From: Maritalea porphyrae
GTDB lineage: Bacteria; Pseudomonadota; Alphaproteobacteria; Rhizobiales; Devosiaceae
Length of the DNA stretch: 64,000 bases
Reading direction: 5' to 3'
Assembly: GCF_027213965.1 (NCBI RefSeq)
Contig: NZ_JAPWGX010000001.1
Coordinates: forward strand, 1-64,000
Below the pieces are notes generated by a model. That model saw only the letters and a list, made by a program, of their open reading frames with translations. It was not told the origin of the DNA and did not search any database. Position 1 is the stretch's first letter. The number at the start of each line of letters is the position of its first letter. The position numbers were made by a program, and so were the translations under genes. Below, piece by piece: positions 16,860 to 23,022 of the stretch.

Positions 16860-17053
16860 CCTATACGCTAATCATCATTATGCACTTTGCGTCTGGTCAC
16901 TTCACTGAAACGGCTTTGCACCAGCATTTGAGCTTGGAAGAGTGCATTCATTTGGAACGGCAAATCTGGGATCTTGACTACCCGGTAGTTTATGAAGATG
17001 AGGCCGGGCCTGCGTGGTCACTAGACGCCGCTTGCATACCGATTAAGGACTAA
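16856..17053 (+). CDS. Small protein, paralogue of the product at 19476-19682
   Basis: 65 residues, ATGA overlap with the previous gene. It shares a pattern with the 68-residue product at 19476: M-x-Y-x-L-I near the start, an HF pair, E-x-C in the middle and 'GPA..LDAAC.P.K' at the end. The hydrophobic start is short. Function unknown; the duplication inside one module suggests an early-expressed factor. Confidence 0.75.
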   Translation: MTYTLIIIMHFASGHFTETALHQHLSLEECIHLERQIWDLDYPVVYEDEAGPAWSLDAACIPIKD

Positions 17054-17063
17054 AAATCAACTA

Positions 17064-17091
17064 CCCCGCCAACGTGGCAACTTCGACAGGA
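17064..17091 (+). promoter_or_regulatory. Leader element L3
   Basis: CCCGCCAACGTGGCAAC, then TTCGACAGGA; stem GCCA/TGGC with a 3-base loop. Shine-Dalgarno for the gene at 17101. Confidence 0.85.
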
Positions 17092-17100
17092 AAAACCAAA

Positions 17101-18003
17101 ATGACCTATCTAATCAATGACGAAACACTTGTTTACACCCAAAAGGGGCAAGCCTCTTATCGCGTGCAATTCATTGTTGATAACGATCCGCAAAACCCTT
17201 GGGAAGACTGGGAAGGCTCAACCCCTCTTGCGGTCCTATCCTTTGGATATGGTTCAAGTTCAACAATCAAAGAATATACAAGCGGTCATGACATTTTGAA
17301 CCCTATTGGGAACATGACAACGGCCTATGTTTCACGCAATCGCAAAGCCATATTTGACCTTTTGGATATTGATCAAGCTTTTGAAGCGTTTGAAGATGAA
17401 TGCAAAGAATATGGGGCAGGCAATCTTGCGGACTATCGGCGCGATGAATTTATTGAGGCGCTAGGCGGTATGAACGCAAGCGACCGATTTGAGGCAATCG
17501 CAGCACTTTGGGAAATGCAGGGCATACCAGCGCAATGCACGTCTAGCAATGGTTACTCGCAGGGCGATTATGTCGAATTGTTGTTTGTTGCTCACCCTGA
17601 TTGGATCAAAGAAATTGGGTTTAAATCGGTCAAATCATACGTCAAGCAATGCGGTTCAACTTTTGAAGGCGACGCAAATACCTATGGCGCTTGGGCATGG
17701 GGCGGAGTGATTGGCTATAAACTCGATTTGCTAGATCCTCAAGATATTGAGCGCGGCGACTATGACGCCAACGAATTGCAAGAGGTTGAAGAGGTCAATT
17801 CTTGTTGGGGCTTTTATCCTTCAGGATCTAGCGACTATTTCCCACTTGAAAAGAATTTTGCCTATCTCATTAAAGAGATTGAAGGGGGAATTGAAAGCCA
17901 TAGAAAGCGCACTTTCAAAGCCAAATCAGCACGGCTTGCAGAACTAATCAAAAACCATGTGCCTTTACACGTCAGGCAAGTTGAACTTGCGAAATTTCTT
18001 TAA
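17101..18003 (+). CDS. Unknown 300-residue phage protein
   Basis: Start at 17101 follows leader L3. Acidic, soluble, no recognised motif. Visible features include an aromatic-rich centre with 'YGAWAWGGVIGYKLDLLDP', an acidic 'DANELQEVEEVNSCWGFYPSG' and a basic end. The sequence from ~175-230 looks like a compact conserved core. Stands alone as a one-gene unit headed by its own leader. Function unknown. Confidence 0.78.
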   Translation: MTYLINDETLVYTQKGQASYRVQFIVDNDPQNPWEDWEGSTPLAVLSFGYGSSSTIKEYTSGHDILNPIGNMTTAYVSRNRKAIFDLLDIDQAFEAFEDECKEYGAGNLADYRRDEFIEALGGMNASDRFEAIAALWEMQGIPAQCTSSNGYSQGDYVELLFVAHPDWIKEIGFKSVKSYVKQCGSTFEGDANTYGAWAWGGVIGYKLDLLDPQDIERGDYDANELQEVEEVNSCWGFYPSGSSDYFPLEKNFAYLIKEIEGGIESHRKRTFKAKSARLAELIKNHVPLHVRQVELAKFL

Positions 18004-18013
18004 TTCCAAGCCC

Positions 18014-18035
18014 TGCCCATTGTTCGCAATGGGTA
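18014..18035 (+). promoter_or_regulatory. Hairpin with TTCG loop between gene clusters
   Basis: CCCATTG pairs with CAATGGG around a TTCG tetraloop, extendable to 9 pairs. A second small hairpin, GGGG/CCCC, lies at 18041-18053, just before leader L4. No T-run; likely 3'-end protection or attenuation. Confidence 0.65.
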
Positions 18036-18057
18036 GCACTGGGGATTAACCCCAAAA

Positions 18058-18083
18058 ACCCGTCAATATGACAACAGAAAAGG
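18058..18083 (+). promoter_or_regulatory. Leader element L4 (compensated dyad)
   Basis: CCCGTCAATATGACAAC, then AGAAAAGGA. Here GCC/GGC is replaced on both arms (GTCA/TGAC), preserving the pairing. Serves the gene at 18094. Confidence 0.85.
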
Positions 18084-18093
18084 AAAACGAGTT

Positions 18094-18252
18094 ATGAAAA
18101 CCCTTGACCATAATACTTCAATTTATTTCCCGCCACATTTGATTGATCCACGTTCGGAGCGGGTCCAACGCGACCGCAAAGAGGGCAAGCGCGAACGCCG
18201 CGCAACACGCCTTGCACGCATTGCACAAAAACGTTCTTGGCTCTTGCACTAA
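18094..18252 (+). CDS. 52-residue very basic protein
   Basis: MKTLDHNTSIYFPPHLIDPR followed by a strongly basic stretch (RDRKEGKRERRATRLARIAQKR). Likely binds nucleic acid or an acidic partner. Starts 10 bases after the AAGGA of leader L4. Its stop codon shares two bases with the next start (TAATG). Confidence 0.68.
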   Translation: MKTLDHNTSIYFPPHLIDPRSERVQRDRKEGKRERRATRLARIAQKRSWLLH

Positions 18253-18380
18253 TGCACCAGCCAGAACCTAAACCAACGCTTGGCGATTGGTTGCGCGACA
18301 TAATGGCATTGGCCGCTATTGCGGCCTTTGCCACCGCCTTAATCACCTGGGCCGATATATTGGCCGCTTTAATTCACTAA
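18252..18380 (+). CDS. 42-residue single-pass membrane protein
   Basis: MHQPEPKPTLGDWLRDIM leads into a hydrophobic run (ALAAIAAFATALITWADILAALIH) long enough for one membrane pass. Translationally coupled to the preceding basic protein through TAATG. Leader L5 begins immediately after its stop codon. Function unknown. Confidence 0.62.
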   Translation: MHQPEPKPTLGDWLRDIMALAAIAAFATALITWADILAALIH

Positions 18381-18406
18381 ACCCGCCATTTGGCAACAGA
18401 ACAGGA
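18381..18406 (+). promoter_or_regulatory. Leader element L5
   Basis: CCCGCCATTTGGCAAC, then AGAACAGGA; its dyad is identical to L2. It starts on the base after the previous stop codon and heads a six-gene overlapping cluster. Confidence 0.87.
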
Positions 18407-18414
18407 ATTTTGAA

Positions 18415-18894
18415 ATGACAATCACACCGGATCAACTTGTTAGTCGGGAAGTTCACTACTGCGTAAGTTCGCTAGTTCATACGCTGGCTAGCTCCAGCGC
18501 GGGTCATGGTGATGACCCACTCAATATTTTGCTTGGGCAAGCGCACGGCCTCTTTACACCACTCTATGACTATGAAAGCGCCGCTCGAGAAGCTAACTGG
18601 GAGTTTGACGAAAAAGAGGGCCATTGGTGGCGCGTAGAAACGTCCAACGCCAACGGCCTAGAATTGGCGTCGACTGCTGAAAACGCTTGTGCAATAGATG
18701 ACATTGAACCCCACGAAACAGAAATTCTAGAGCACTGGATTGTCTCAAATTGGCTTGCCGAACAGCTTGAAGCTAAAGGCCAGCGCGTTGACAATGATTT
18801 TGCAGGTCTAACCGTTTGGGCAAGGACCACGAGCGGCCAAGCCATTAGCCAAGATTATGTAATTCAACAAATCCATGCGGAGTTGGTGAAGTGA
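18415..18894 (+). CDS. Unknown 159-residue acidic protein
   Basis: First gene of a six-gene cluster, start set by leader L5. Acidic overall; the C-terminal third 'EHWIVSNWLAEQLEAKGQRVD' plus 'FAGLTVWARTTSGQAISQD' resembles short ORFs I recall from alphaproteobacterial plasmids and phages, none with known function. Overlaps the next gene by four bases. Confidence 0.75.
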   Translation: MTITPDQLVSREVHYCVSSLVHTLASSSAGHGDDPLNILLGQAHGLFTPLYDYESAAREANWEFDEKEGHWWRVETSNANGLELASTAENACAIDDIEPHETEILEHWIVSNWLAEQLEAKGQRVDNDFAGLTVWARTTSGQAISQDYVIQQIHAELVK

Positions 18895-19130
18895 ACAACA
18901 TTGAAATCGTTAAAAAATACGGCTTTGAAATCTTACCCCGCGAGCAATTTATGGCAAAGCGCGGCCCCCTTTTTGATCCATTGATCGAAAGGTCAATCGG
19001 CAACAAGCTAACACGCCTGCTTTATGTCCTATTTGATCCAAGTAGCGACGAACAAGGTTGGTTGCTATGGGGCGACGATCCCGAAGAATTGGCGCGTGAA
19101 ACCGTTGAGTTTATGGAGTTGGTGGCATGA
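18891..19130 (+). CDS. 79-residue unknown protein, GTG start
   Basis: A GTG start overlaps the previous stop (GTGA). 'MNNIEIVKKYGFEILPREQFMAKRG' and an acidic C-terminus. Compact, no cysteines, no membrane segment. Not recognised. Confidence 0.68.
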   Translation: MNNIEIVKKYGFEILPREQFMAKRGPLFDPLIERSIGNKLTRLLYVLFDPSSDEQGWLLWGDDPEELARETVEFMELVA

Positions 19131-19324
19131 ACAAATTCAATATGGACACCTTGGCCAGCGAGATCAACGACAGAATGATTGAGGAATTTTGCGACATTTG
19201 CGAAAGCTACGGCATCGTCTTGCCCAGTGAGCAAAACGACGCTCTAACAATTGAATTGAGTTTAGCAACTTCATTGTTTGTTGAAATTGCGAAGCGGACA
19301 ATTTCGCGGGGTGAAGCCCAATGA
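19127..19324 (+). CDS. 65-residue unknown acidic helical protein
   Basis: ATGA overlap on both sides. Predicted helical with two cysteines (FCDICESYG) near the middle. Not recognised. Its closeness to neighbours suggests production in fixed ratio with them. Confidence 0.66.
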   Translation: MNKFNMDTLASEINDRMIEEFCDICESYGIVLPSEQNDALTIELSLATSLFVEIAKRTISRGEAQ

Positions 19325-19479
19325 GACACACCCTTTCAATTTCGATGTTTGATACACCATTAAACGACGACCAACTTGCAGACGAGATGGAGCGAATAGC
19401 TGGCATGGTGCGGGAAGGGTTTACGAGTGGTGAAATAATCCGAGAAGATCAGCGCGGCTGGTGGGATATTGAACAATGA
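19321..19479 (+). CDS. 52-residue unknown protein
   Basis: MRHTLSISMFDTPLNDDQLA... ending RGWWDIEQ. ATGA overlaps with both neighbours fix start and end. Predicted beta start followed by a helix. Function unknown. Confidence 0.65.
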   Translation: MRHTLSISMFDTPLNDDQLADEMERIAGMVREGFTSGEIIREDQRGWWDIEQ

Positions 19480-19682
19480 AATACGCCCTCATAATGCTTT
19501 TTCACTTCTCACCGGAAAGTCACATTTACTTCCAATTTGGTGGCCCAATGACGTGGGAGCAATGCCGAGCAATCGTCACCAGAATTGATCAACAACCATC
19601 ACGCTTAGTCTTTACAGATTTTGACGGGCCAGCGCGTGAACTGGACGCAGCTTGCACACCAGCAAAAGGAACAACACGCTAA
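19476..19682 (+). CDS. 68-residue protein, paralogue of the product at 16856-17053
   Basis: Shares the pattern 'M.YALI..FHF', 'EQC', and 'GPARELDAACTPAKG' with the earlier small protein, while the middle differs, so the two are diverged copies. Four-base overlap with the preceding gene. Function unknown. Confidence 0.73.
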   Translation: MKYALIMLFHFSPESHIYFQFGGPMTWEQCRAIVTRIDQQPSRLVFTDFDGPARELDAACTPAKGTTR

Positions 19683-19933
19683 TGCACGACATAACAAAGT
19701 TTTTTATTTCTCACACCAACGGTCATGATTTTGGGATTGATGTCTTTTTAGACGACAACGGCAGTATGTCCACACGTCGCCAATGGGTTTTGTCAATCTA
19801 TCACGAAGGGCCACCACATTTAGAAGTGCTTTATGCCAATTCAGATGATGGTGATTTTGACAATCAAAACACGGTCAAACGCGCCGATATAATCGGCCTT
19901 GCAATGGATGCAATGCGCAAAAAATTGAATTGA
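19682..19933 (+). CDS. 83-residue unknown protein
   Basis: ATG 19682 shares a base with the previous stop (TAATG). Beta-rich N-terminus (KFFISHTNGHDFGIDVFLDD) then a C-terminal helix ending in RKKLN. Last gene of the L5 cluster. Not recognised. Confidence 0.7.
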   Translation: MHDITKFFISHTNGHDFGIDVFLDDNGSMSTRRQWVLSIYHEGPPHLEVLYANSDDGDFDNQNTVKRADIIGLAMDAMRKKLN

Positions 19934-19970
19934 TCGCAAACCAAACCATTTAGACCAAAAGACCAACAAA

Positions 19971-19997
19971 ACCCGCCGACATGGCAACTGAAAAGGA
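19971..19997 (+). promoter_or_regulatory. Leader element L6
   Basis: CCCGCCGACATGGCAAC, then TGAAAAGGA; stem GCCG/TGGC contains one G-T pair, which is allowed in RNA but not in a strict DNA palindrome. Serves the DnaN gene at 20007. Confidence 0.84.
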
Positions 19998-20006
19998 ACT
20001 AATACC

Positions 20007-21152
20007 ATGAACACAGCAACACAAATCCAAACCATTGAGAACGTACAAATTGCACAAAACGTAACATTTGAGCGCACCAGCGCCCTAGCGGCAATGAAGG
20101 CGGCAATTCTTGCCTCAGATGCTAGATCAACAGTGCCAATTTTGGGCAGCGCCAAACTTGAATTTGCCAATGGTATTGGCACAATTACTTGCCACAATCT
20201 TGATGTTGAAATTGAGGCGCAATTTGCCACGGAGTGCGATAATTCAGGCGCAGCGGTGATCAATGCAAAAGACTTTGAAAAGCTGCTAACCAAGCTAAAA
20301 TCTGATCAATTCAGCTTGGAAATTGGCGACAATGCCACGCTTGGCGATGGGAAGCGCTCTTACACCTTGCCAATGGAAGATTTGGACCAATTCCCAAGCT
20401 TGCGACGTATCGACGCCCAATCAACCCTAGTAATGCCAGCGCAAACCCTTTTTCAAGCAATCCAACGGGTCAAGGGCGCAATTTCAACCGATGAAACCCG
20501 CTATTACCTCAATGGCGTTTACATGCACCATGAGGACGGGTTTTTGAAGTTCGCGGCCACTGACGGGCACCGCCTATATGTTCAACAATATGCACAAAAT
20601 GCGCAAGACATGCCCGGGGTCATTATCTCAAGCGACACAATCAAAATGCTCGAAAAGATATTAAAGGGCCAAACCTGCCCAATTTCAATTGACGTGAGCG
20701 AAAACCGCCTTGTGGTGCGCGTTGGTGACGTGACAATTCGTTCAAAGTTGGTTGAAGGCACATTTCCAGATTACCACCGTGTAAAACCCAATTTTGACTA
20801 TTCCAAACCGGAAGCTGAATTGGAAATTGAACAAGCTGAGTTTTTGCAAGCAATCAAAGATGTAACTATCTTGGCAACTGGTAAATCAGGTAAGGCGATT
20901 GTCGTTGAAAACACCGAGGATGGCCTATCATTAAAGACAATCATCAACGGTTCAATCTCAACGACAAACATCAACGCTCAAGGCGATTTGCCTTACAAAT
21001 GCGGGTATAATTCAACATATTTGGCGGACCTTTTGACCGTGTGCGGTGCTGGCTCGATTACCTATCGCGCTGAAGACGAGCGCTCACCTTGTCTGATCAC
21101 TGCTGAAGGCGCTGAGGGCTGGCAGGGCGTTGTAATGCCAATCCAGGTCTAA
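20007..21152 (+). CDS. dnaN: DNA polymerase III beta subunit (sliding clamp)
   Basis: 381 residues, close to bacterial DnaN (~370). Three-domain clamp features are visible: 'DARSTVPILGSAKLEF' in domain 1, 'YYLNGVYMH' and 'FAATDGHRLYVQQY' in domain 2, and the C-terminal 'GVVMPIQV', matching the conserved VMPMRL end. It tethers the replicative polymerase to DNA. A phage-encoded clamp is uncommon; it may replace or compete with the host clamp. Headed by its own leader L6, no partner gene directly attached. Confidence 0.94.
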   Translation: MNTATQIQTIENVQIAQNVTFERTSALAAMKAAILASDARSTVPILGSAKLEFANGIGTITCHNLDVEIEAQFATECDNSGAAVINAKDFEKLLTKLKSDQFSLEIGDNATLGDGKRSYTLPMEDLDQFPSLRRIDAQSTLVMPAQTLFQAIQRVKGAISTDETRYYLNGVYMHHEDGFLKFAATDGHRLYVQQYAQNAQDMPGVIISSDTIKMLEKILKGQTCPISIDVSENRLVVRVGDVTIRSKLVEGTFPDYHRVKPNFDYSKPEAELEIEQAEFLQAIKDVTILATGKSGKAIVVENTEDGLSLKTIINGSISTTNINAQGDLPYKCGYNSTYLADLLTVCGAGSITYRAEDERSPCLITAEGAEGWQGVVMPIQV

Positions 21153-21174
21153 ACGCTCGCCACCGCCTAACAAT

Positions 21175-21190
21175 GGGGCAGCAATGCCCC
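21175..21190 (+). promoter_or_regulatory. GNRA-type hairpin before L7
   Basis: GGGGCA pairs with TGCCCC around a GCAA loop (a stable GNRA tetraloop in RNA), 2 bases before leader L7. No T-run. Confidence 0.65.
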
Positions 21191-21192
21191 TA

Positions 21193-21219
21193 CCCCGTCA
21201 ACTTGACAACAGAACAGGA
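21193..21219 (+). promoter_or_regulatory. Leader element L7 (compensated dyad)
   Basis: CCCGTCAACTTGACAAC, then AGAACAGGA; paired changes on both arms give GTCAA/TTGAC. Heads the cluster starting at 21229. Confidence 0.86.
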
Positions 21220-21228
21220 CAAACGAAC

Positions 21229-21795
21229 ATGACCAATGCAATAGAGTTTAAATGCCGAACGTGCGGCGGCGAAGAGATTGTTTGGGGCGCTACAGTCAAA
21301 TGGGACAAAGCCAACCAATGCATGGAACCGGGGAACAATCTTGAGGGCGCGTATTGTGACAATTGCGAGGCTGATATTGATCCAGTACAGGTTGATACAG
21401 GCAAGCCGTTCAAGACCCCAATCATACTGAACGAAAGCCAATCGTTTGACCTTTTGTGCCTCTTTGAAATTGTGAGCGATTGCACTTTGACTGAGCACGA
21501 AACCAAATATCCAAACATCAACCGACTGCGAAGCGACATAGGGATCGCTGAATTGCGCGACCTACTGATCAAATTAACACCAGCGCTTCACACGCTCTAC
21601 AATGATCACATGACCGACGACGAGCGAGAGCTATTTGTGCCGTTCGATTATGATTTTGTGCCGTGGTTTGTCGATCTTTTGGAAACAACTGACGCGCTGC
21701 CCTACTATTACGGACGGGGTGAACTTGTTGAGGTGAAACCGTTCGTTCTGCATTTGCTTTTGGAGATTGAACGTCGCAAGGAGCAAGCCGCATGA
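21229..21795 (+). CDS. Zinc-ribbon protein of unknown function
   Basis: 188 residues. CRTC near residue 9 and CDNC near residue 43 form a four-cysteine zinc ribbon; the rest is acidic and helical with 'LFVPFDYDFVPWFVDLLE'. Start at 21229 fixed by leader L7. A nucleic-acid or protein adaptor role is possible. Overlaps the next gene by four bases. Confidence 0.75.
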   Translation: MTNAIEFKCRTCGGEEIVWGATVKWDKANQCMEPGNNLEGAYCDNCEADIDPVQVDTGKPFKTPIILNESQSFDLLCLFEIVSDCTLTEHETKYPNINRLRSDIGIAELRDLLIKLTPALHTLYNDHMTDDERELFVPFDYDFVPWFVDLLETTDALPYYYGRGELVEVKPFVLHLLLEIERRKEQAA

Positions 21796-22073
21796 GCAAC
21801 GATGACCCAACAAACAACGACCGCGCCCAACGCATAGTCGAGCCGCTAAAGGTGTATCAGATCACTGTAGGGAAGCAAGGCGACGTAATCAGCGGCGATG
21901 AAGTCAAGGATATGCTCATCGACCTGCGCCATTTTTGCGATGCTAAGAAGCTGGATTTTGATGATCTCGTTAGCTCCTCTAACACGCATTACCAATGTGA
22001 AATTAACCCGAGAGATGTCGACGGCGGCCCAATTGCCGATGCTGTTGAATTTCCCGAATGGAGCGAGGAGTAA
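21792..22073 (+). CDS. 93-residue unknown acidic protein
   Basis: Contains 'MLIDLRHFCDAKKLDFDDLVSSSNTHY', a segment I have seen in plasmid and phage ORFs near replication genes, without an assigned role. ATGA overlap with the zinc-ribbon gene. Function unknown. Confidence 0.72.
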   Translation: MSNDDPTNNDRAQRIVEPLKVYQITVGKQGDVISGDEVKDMLIDLRHFCDAKKLDFDDLVSSSNTHYQCEINPRDVDGGPIADAVEFPEWSEE

Positions 22074-22078
22074 GCACA

Positions 22079-22456
22079 ATGAAATTCGAAGTTTCAATAG
22101 GATTTGACAGCCGCGCCTATGCGACAATTGAACTTGAAGCAAATGACATCGATGAGCTGGAAAGCGTTGACTACCGGGGCATAATTCAGAATGGTGGCGT
22201 TCACGTTGAGCACTCAGATTTTGACATGCCGCTTAACATCAATATCATTAGTGCAACCGATGAAGACGACGAGCACCATCACATTGACCATGAGATTGAA
22301 GATACGTTGAATATCACTGGTCATACGTGTTTATCAACCAATCAAGTCCGCGAACTTATCACAGCCATAGAAAGCGGCACCGCCTATAATTCTGACGTTT
22401 ACAGCGACCTCAGAAAACAATTGGCCGATGTCGACGCTCCTGCAAAGGGTGACTAG
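22079..22456 (+). CDS. 125-residue unknown acidic protein
   Basis: ATG 22079 with its own Shine-Dalgarno GAGGAG 8 bases upstream, so the earlier in-frame ATG (22058) is rejected. Beta-strand start (MKFEVSIGFDSRAYATIELEA) and an acidic/His-rich middle (DEDDEHHHIDHEIED). Not recognised. Confidence 0.7.
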   Translation: MKFEVSIGFDSRAYATIELEANDIDELESVDYRGIIQNGGVHVEHSDFDMPLNINIISATDEDDEHHHIDHEIEDTLNITGHTCLSTNQVRELITAIESGTAYNSDVYSDLRKQLADVDAPAKGD

Positions 22457-22469
22457 CCCTGCCCTTGCA
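22441..22469 (+). promoter_or_regulatory. Hairpin at the 3' end of the L7 cluster
   Basis: TGCAA(A)GGG pairs with CCCTTGCA with one bulged A; it overlaps the last codons of the upstream gene. No clear T-run. Confidence 0.55.
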
Positions 22470-22510
22470 ATGTAATATCTGCAAACCGATTCCCAAATGA
22501 AAGCAAACAC

Positions 22511-22981
22511 ATGCAAAACAAACTATCGGGCAAGCCCGCAAAGCGATTTTTCGCAAAGGCAATGCCCGCAAATGGCGGCGGGTTCCATGCCCAATATGCA
22601 GCGCCAGGGCTTGTGCCTGGATATGTGATGGTAGGTGGCCAGCGACAAAAATTTAACACAGAATTTGAGGCCACATTCACCGCGCAGAAAGTCCTTATTG
22701 AAGTTTTACAAAACCGAATTGATGCCCCAGAATTGCGCGACAAATACCAATTGGCCAGCGCCAATGAATTGTCAGAAGCCTTGGACAATGCGGACATTTC
22801 TCCCCAATTCTTCTCTTGGTTGACCGGCGCGCGGCCACGAACAGTCTTAGGCTGGCTTGATGGATCAATGGTAATTCCGCACCATGCCTTTTTGTTGTCT
22901 CAGCTAGGCGTAGATCAAGCCACACTTGACACAATGGAAGAGATCACTAAGTCGCGTATTGTTGAGGATGACGAACGCTAA
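22511..22981 (+). CDS. HTH-domain protein of unknown role
   Basis: 156 residues. A likely helix-turn-helix lies at about 103-130 ('FFSWLTGARPRTVLGWLDGS'), similar to XRE/HigA-like folds. The N-terminus is basic and glycine-rich (KPAKRFFAKAMPANGGGFHAQ). It is the only gene in this block that starts a new segment without a leader element (54 bases after the previous stop), so it could itself be a regulator of that element; speculation. Confidence 0.68.
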   Translation: MQNKLSGKPAKRFFAKAMPANGGGFHAQYAAPGLVPGYVMVGGQRQKFNTEFEATFTAQKVLIEVLQNRIDAPELRDKYQLASANELSEALDNADISPQFFSWLTGARPRTVLGWLDGSMVIPHHAFLLSQLGVDQATLDTMEEITKSRIVEDDER

Positions 22982-22990
22982 ATCCATAGC

Positions 22991-23015
22991 AACGCCAATT
23001 GGCAACAGCAAAGGA
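22991..23015 (+). promoter_or_regulatory. Leader element L8
   Basis: AACGCCAATTGGCAAC, then AGCAAAGGA; a perfect GCCAATTGGC palindrome. The upstream CCC is reduced to AAC. Serves the HerA-like gene at 23023; last copy. Confidence 0.82.
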
Positions 23016-23022
23016 CACACCA

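Noticed and set aside
21198-21219. TTGACA/TTGGCA in the leader elements as a -35 promoter box
   Set aside because: No acceptable -10 box is found at the right distance; the downstream part is the Shine-Dalgarno and start codon. A role in the mRNA leader fits better.
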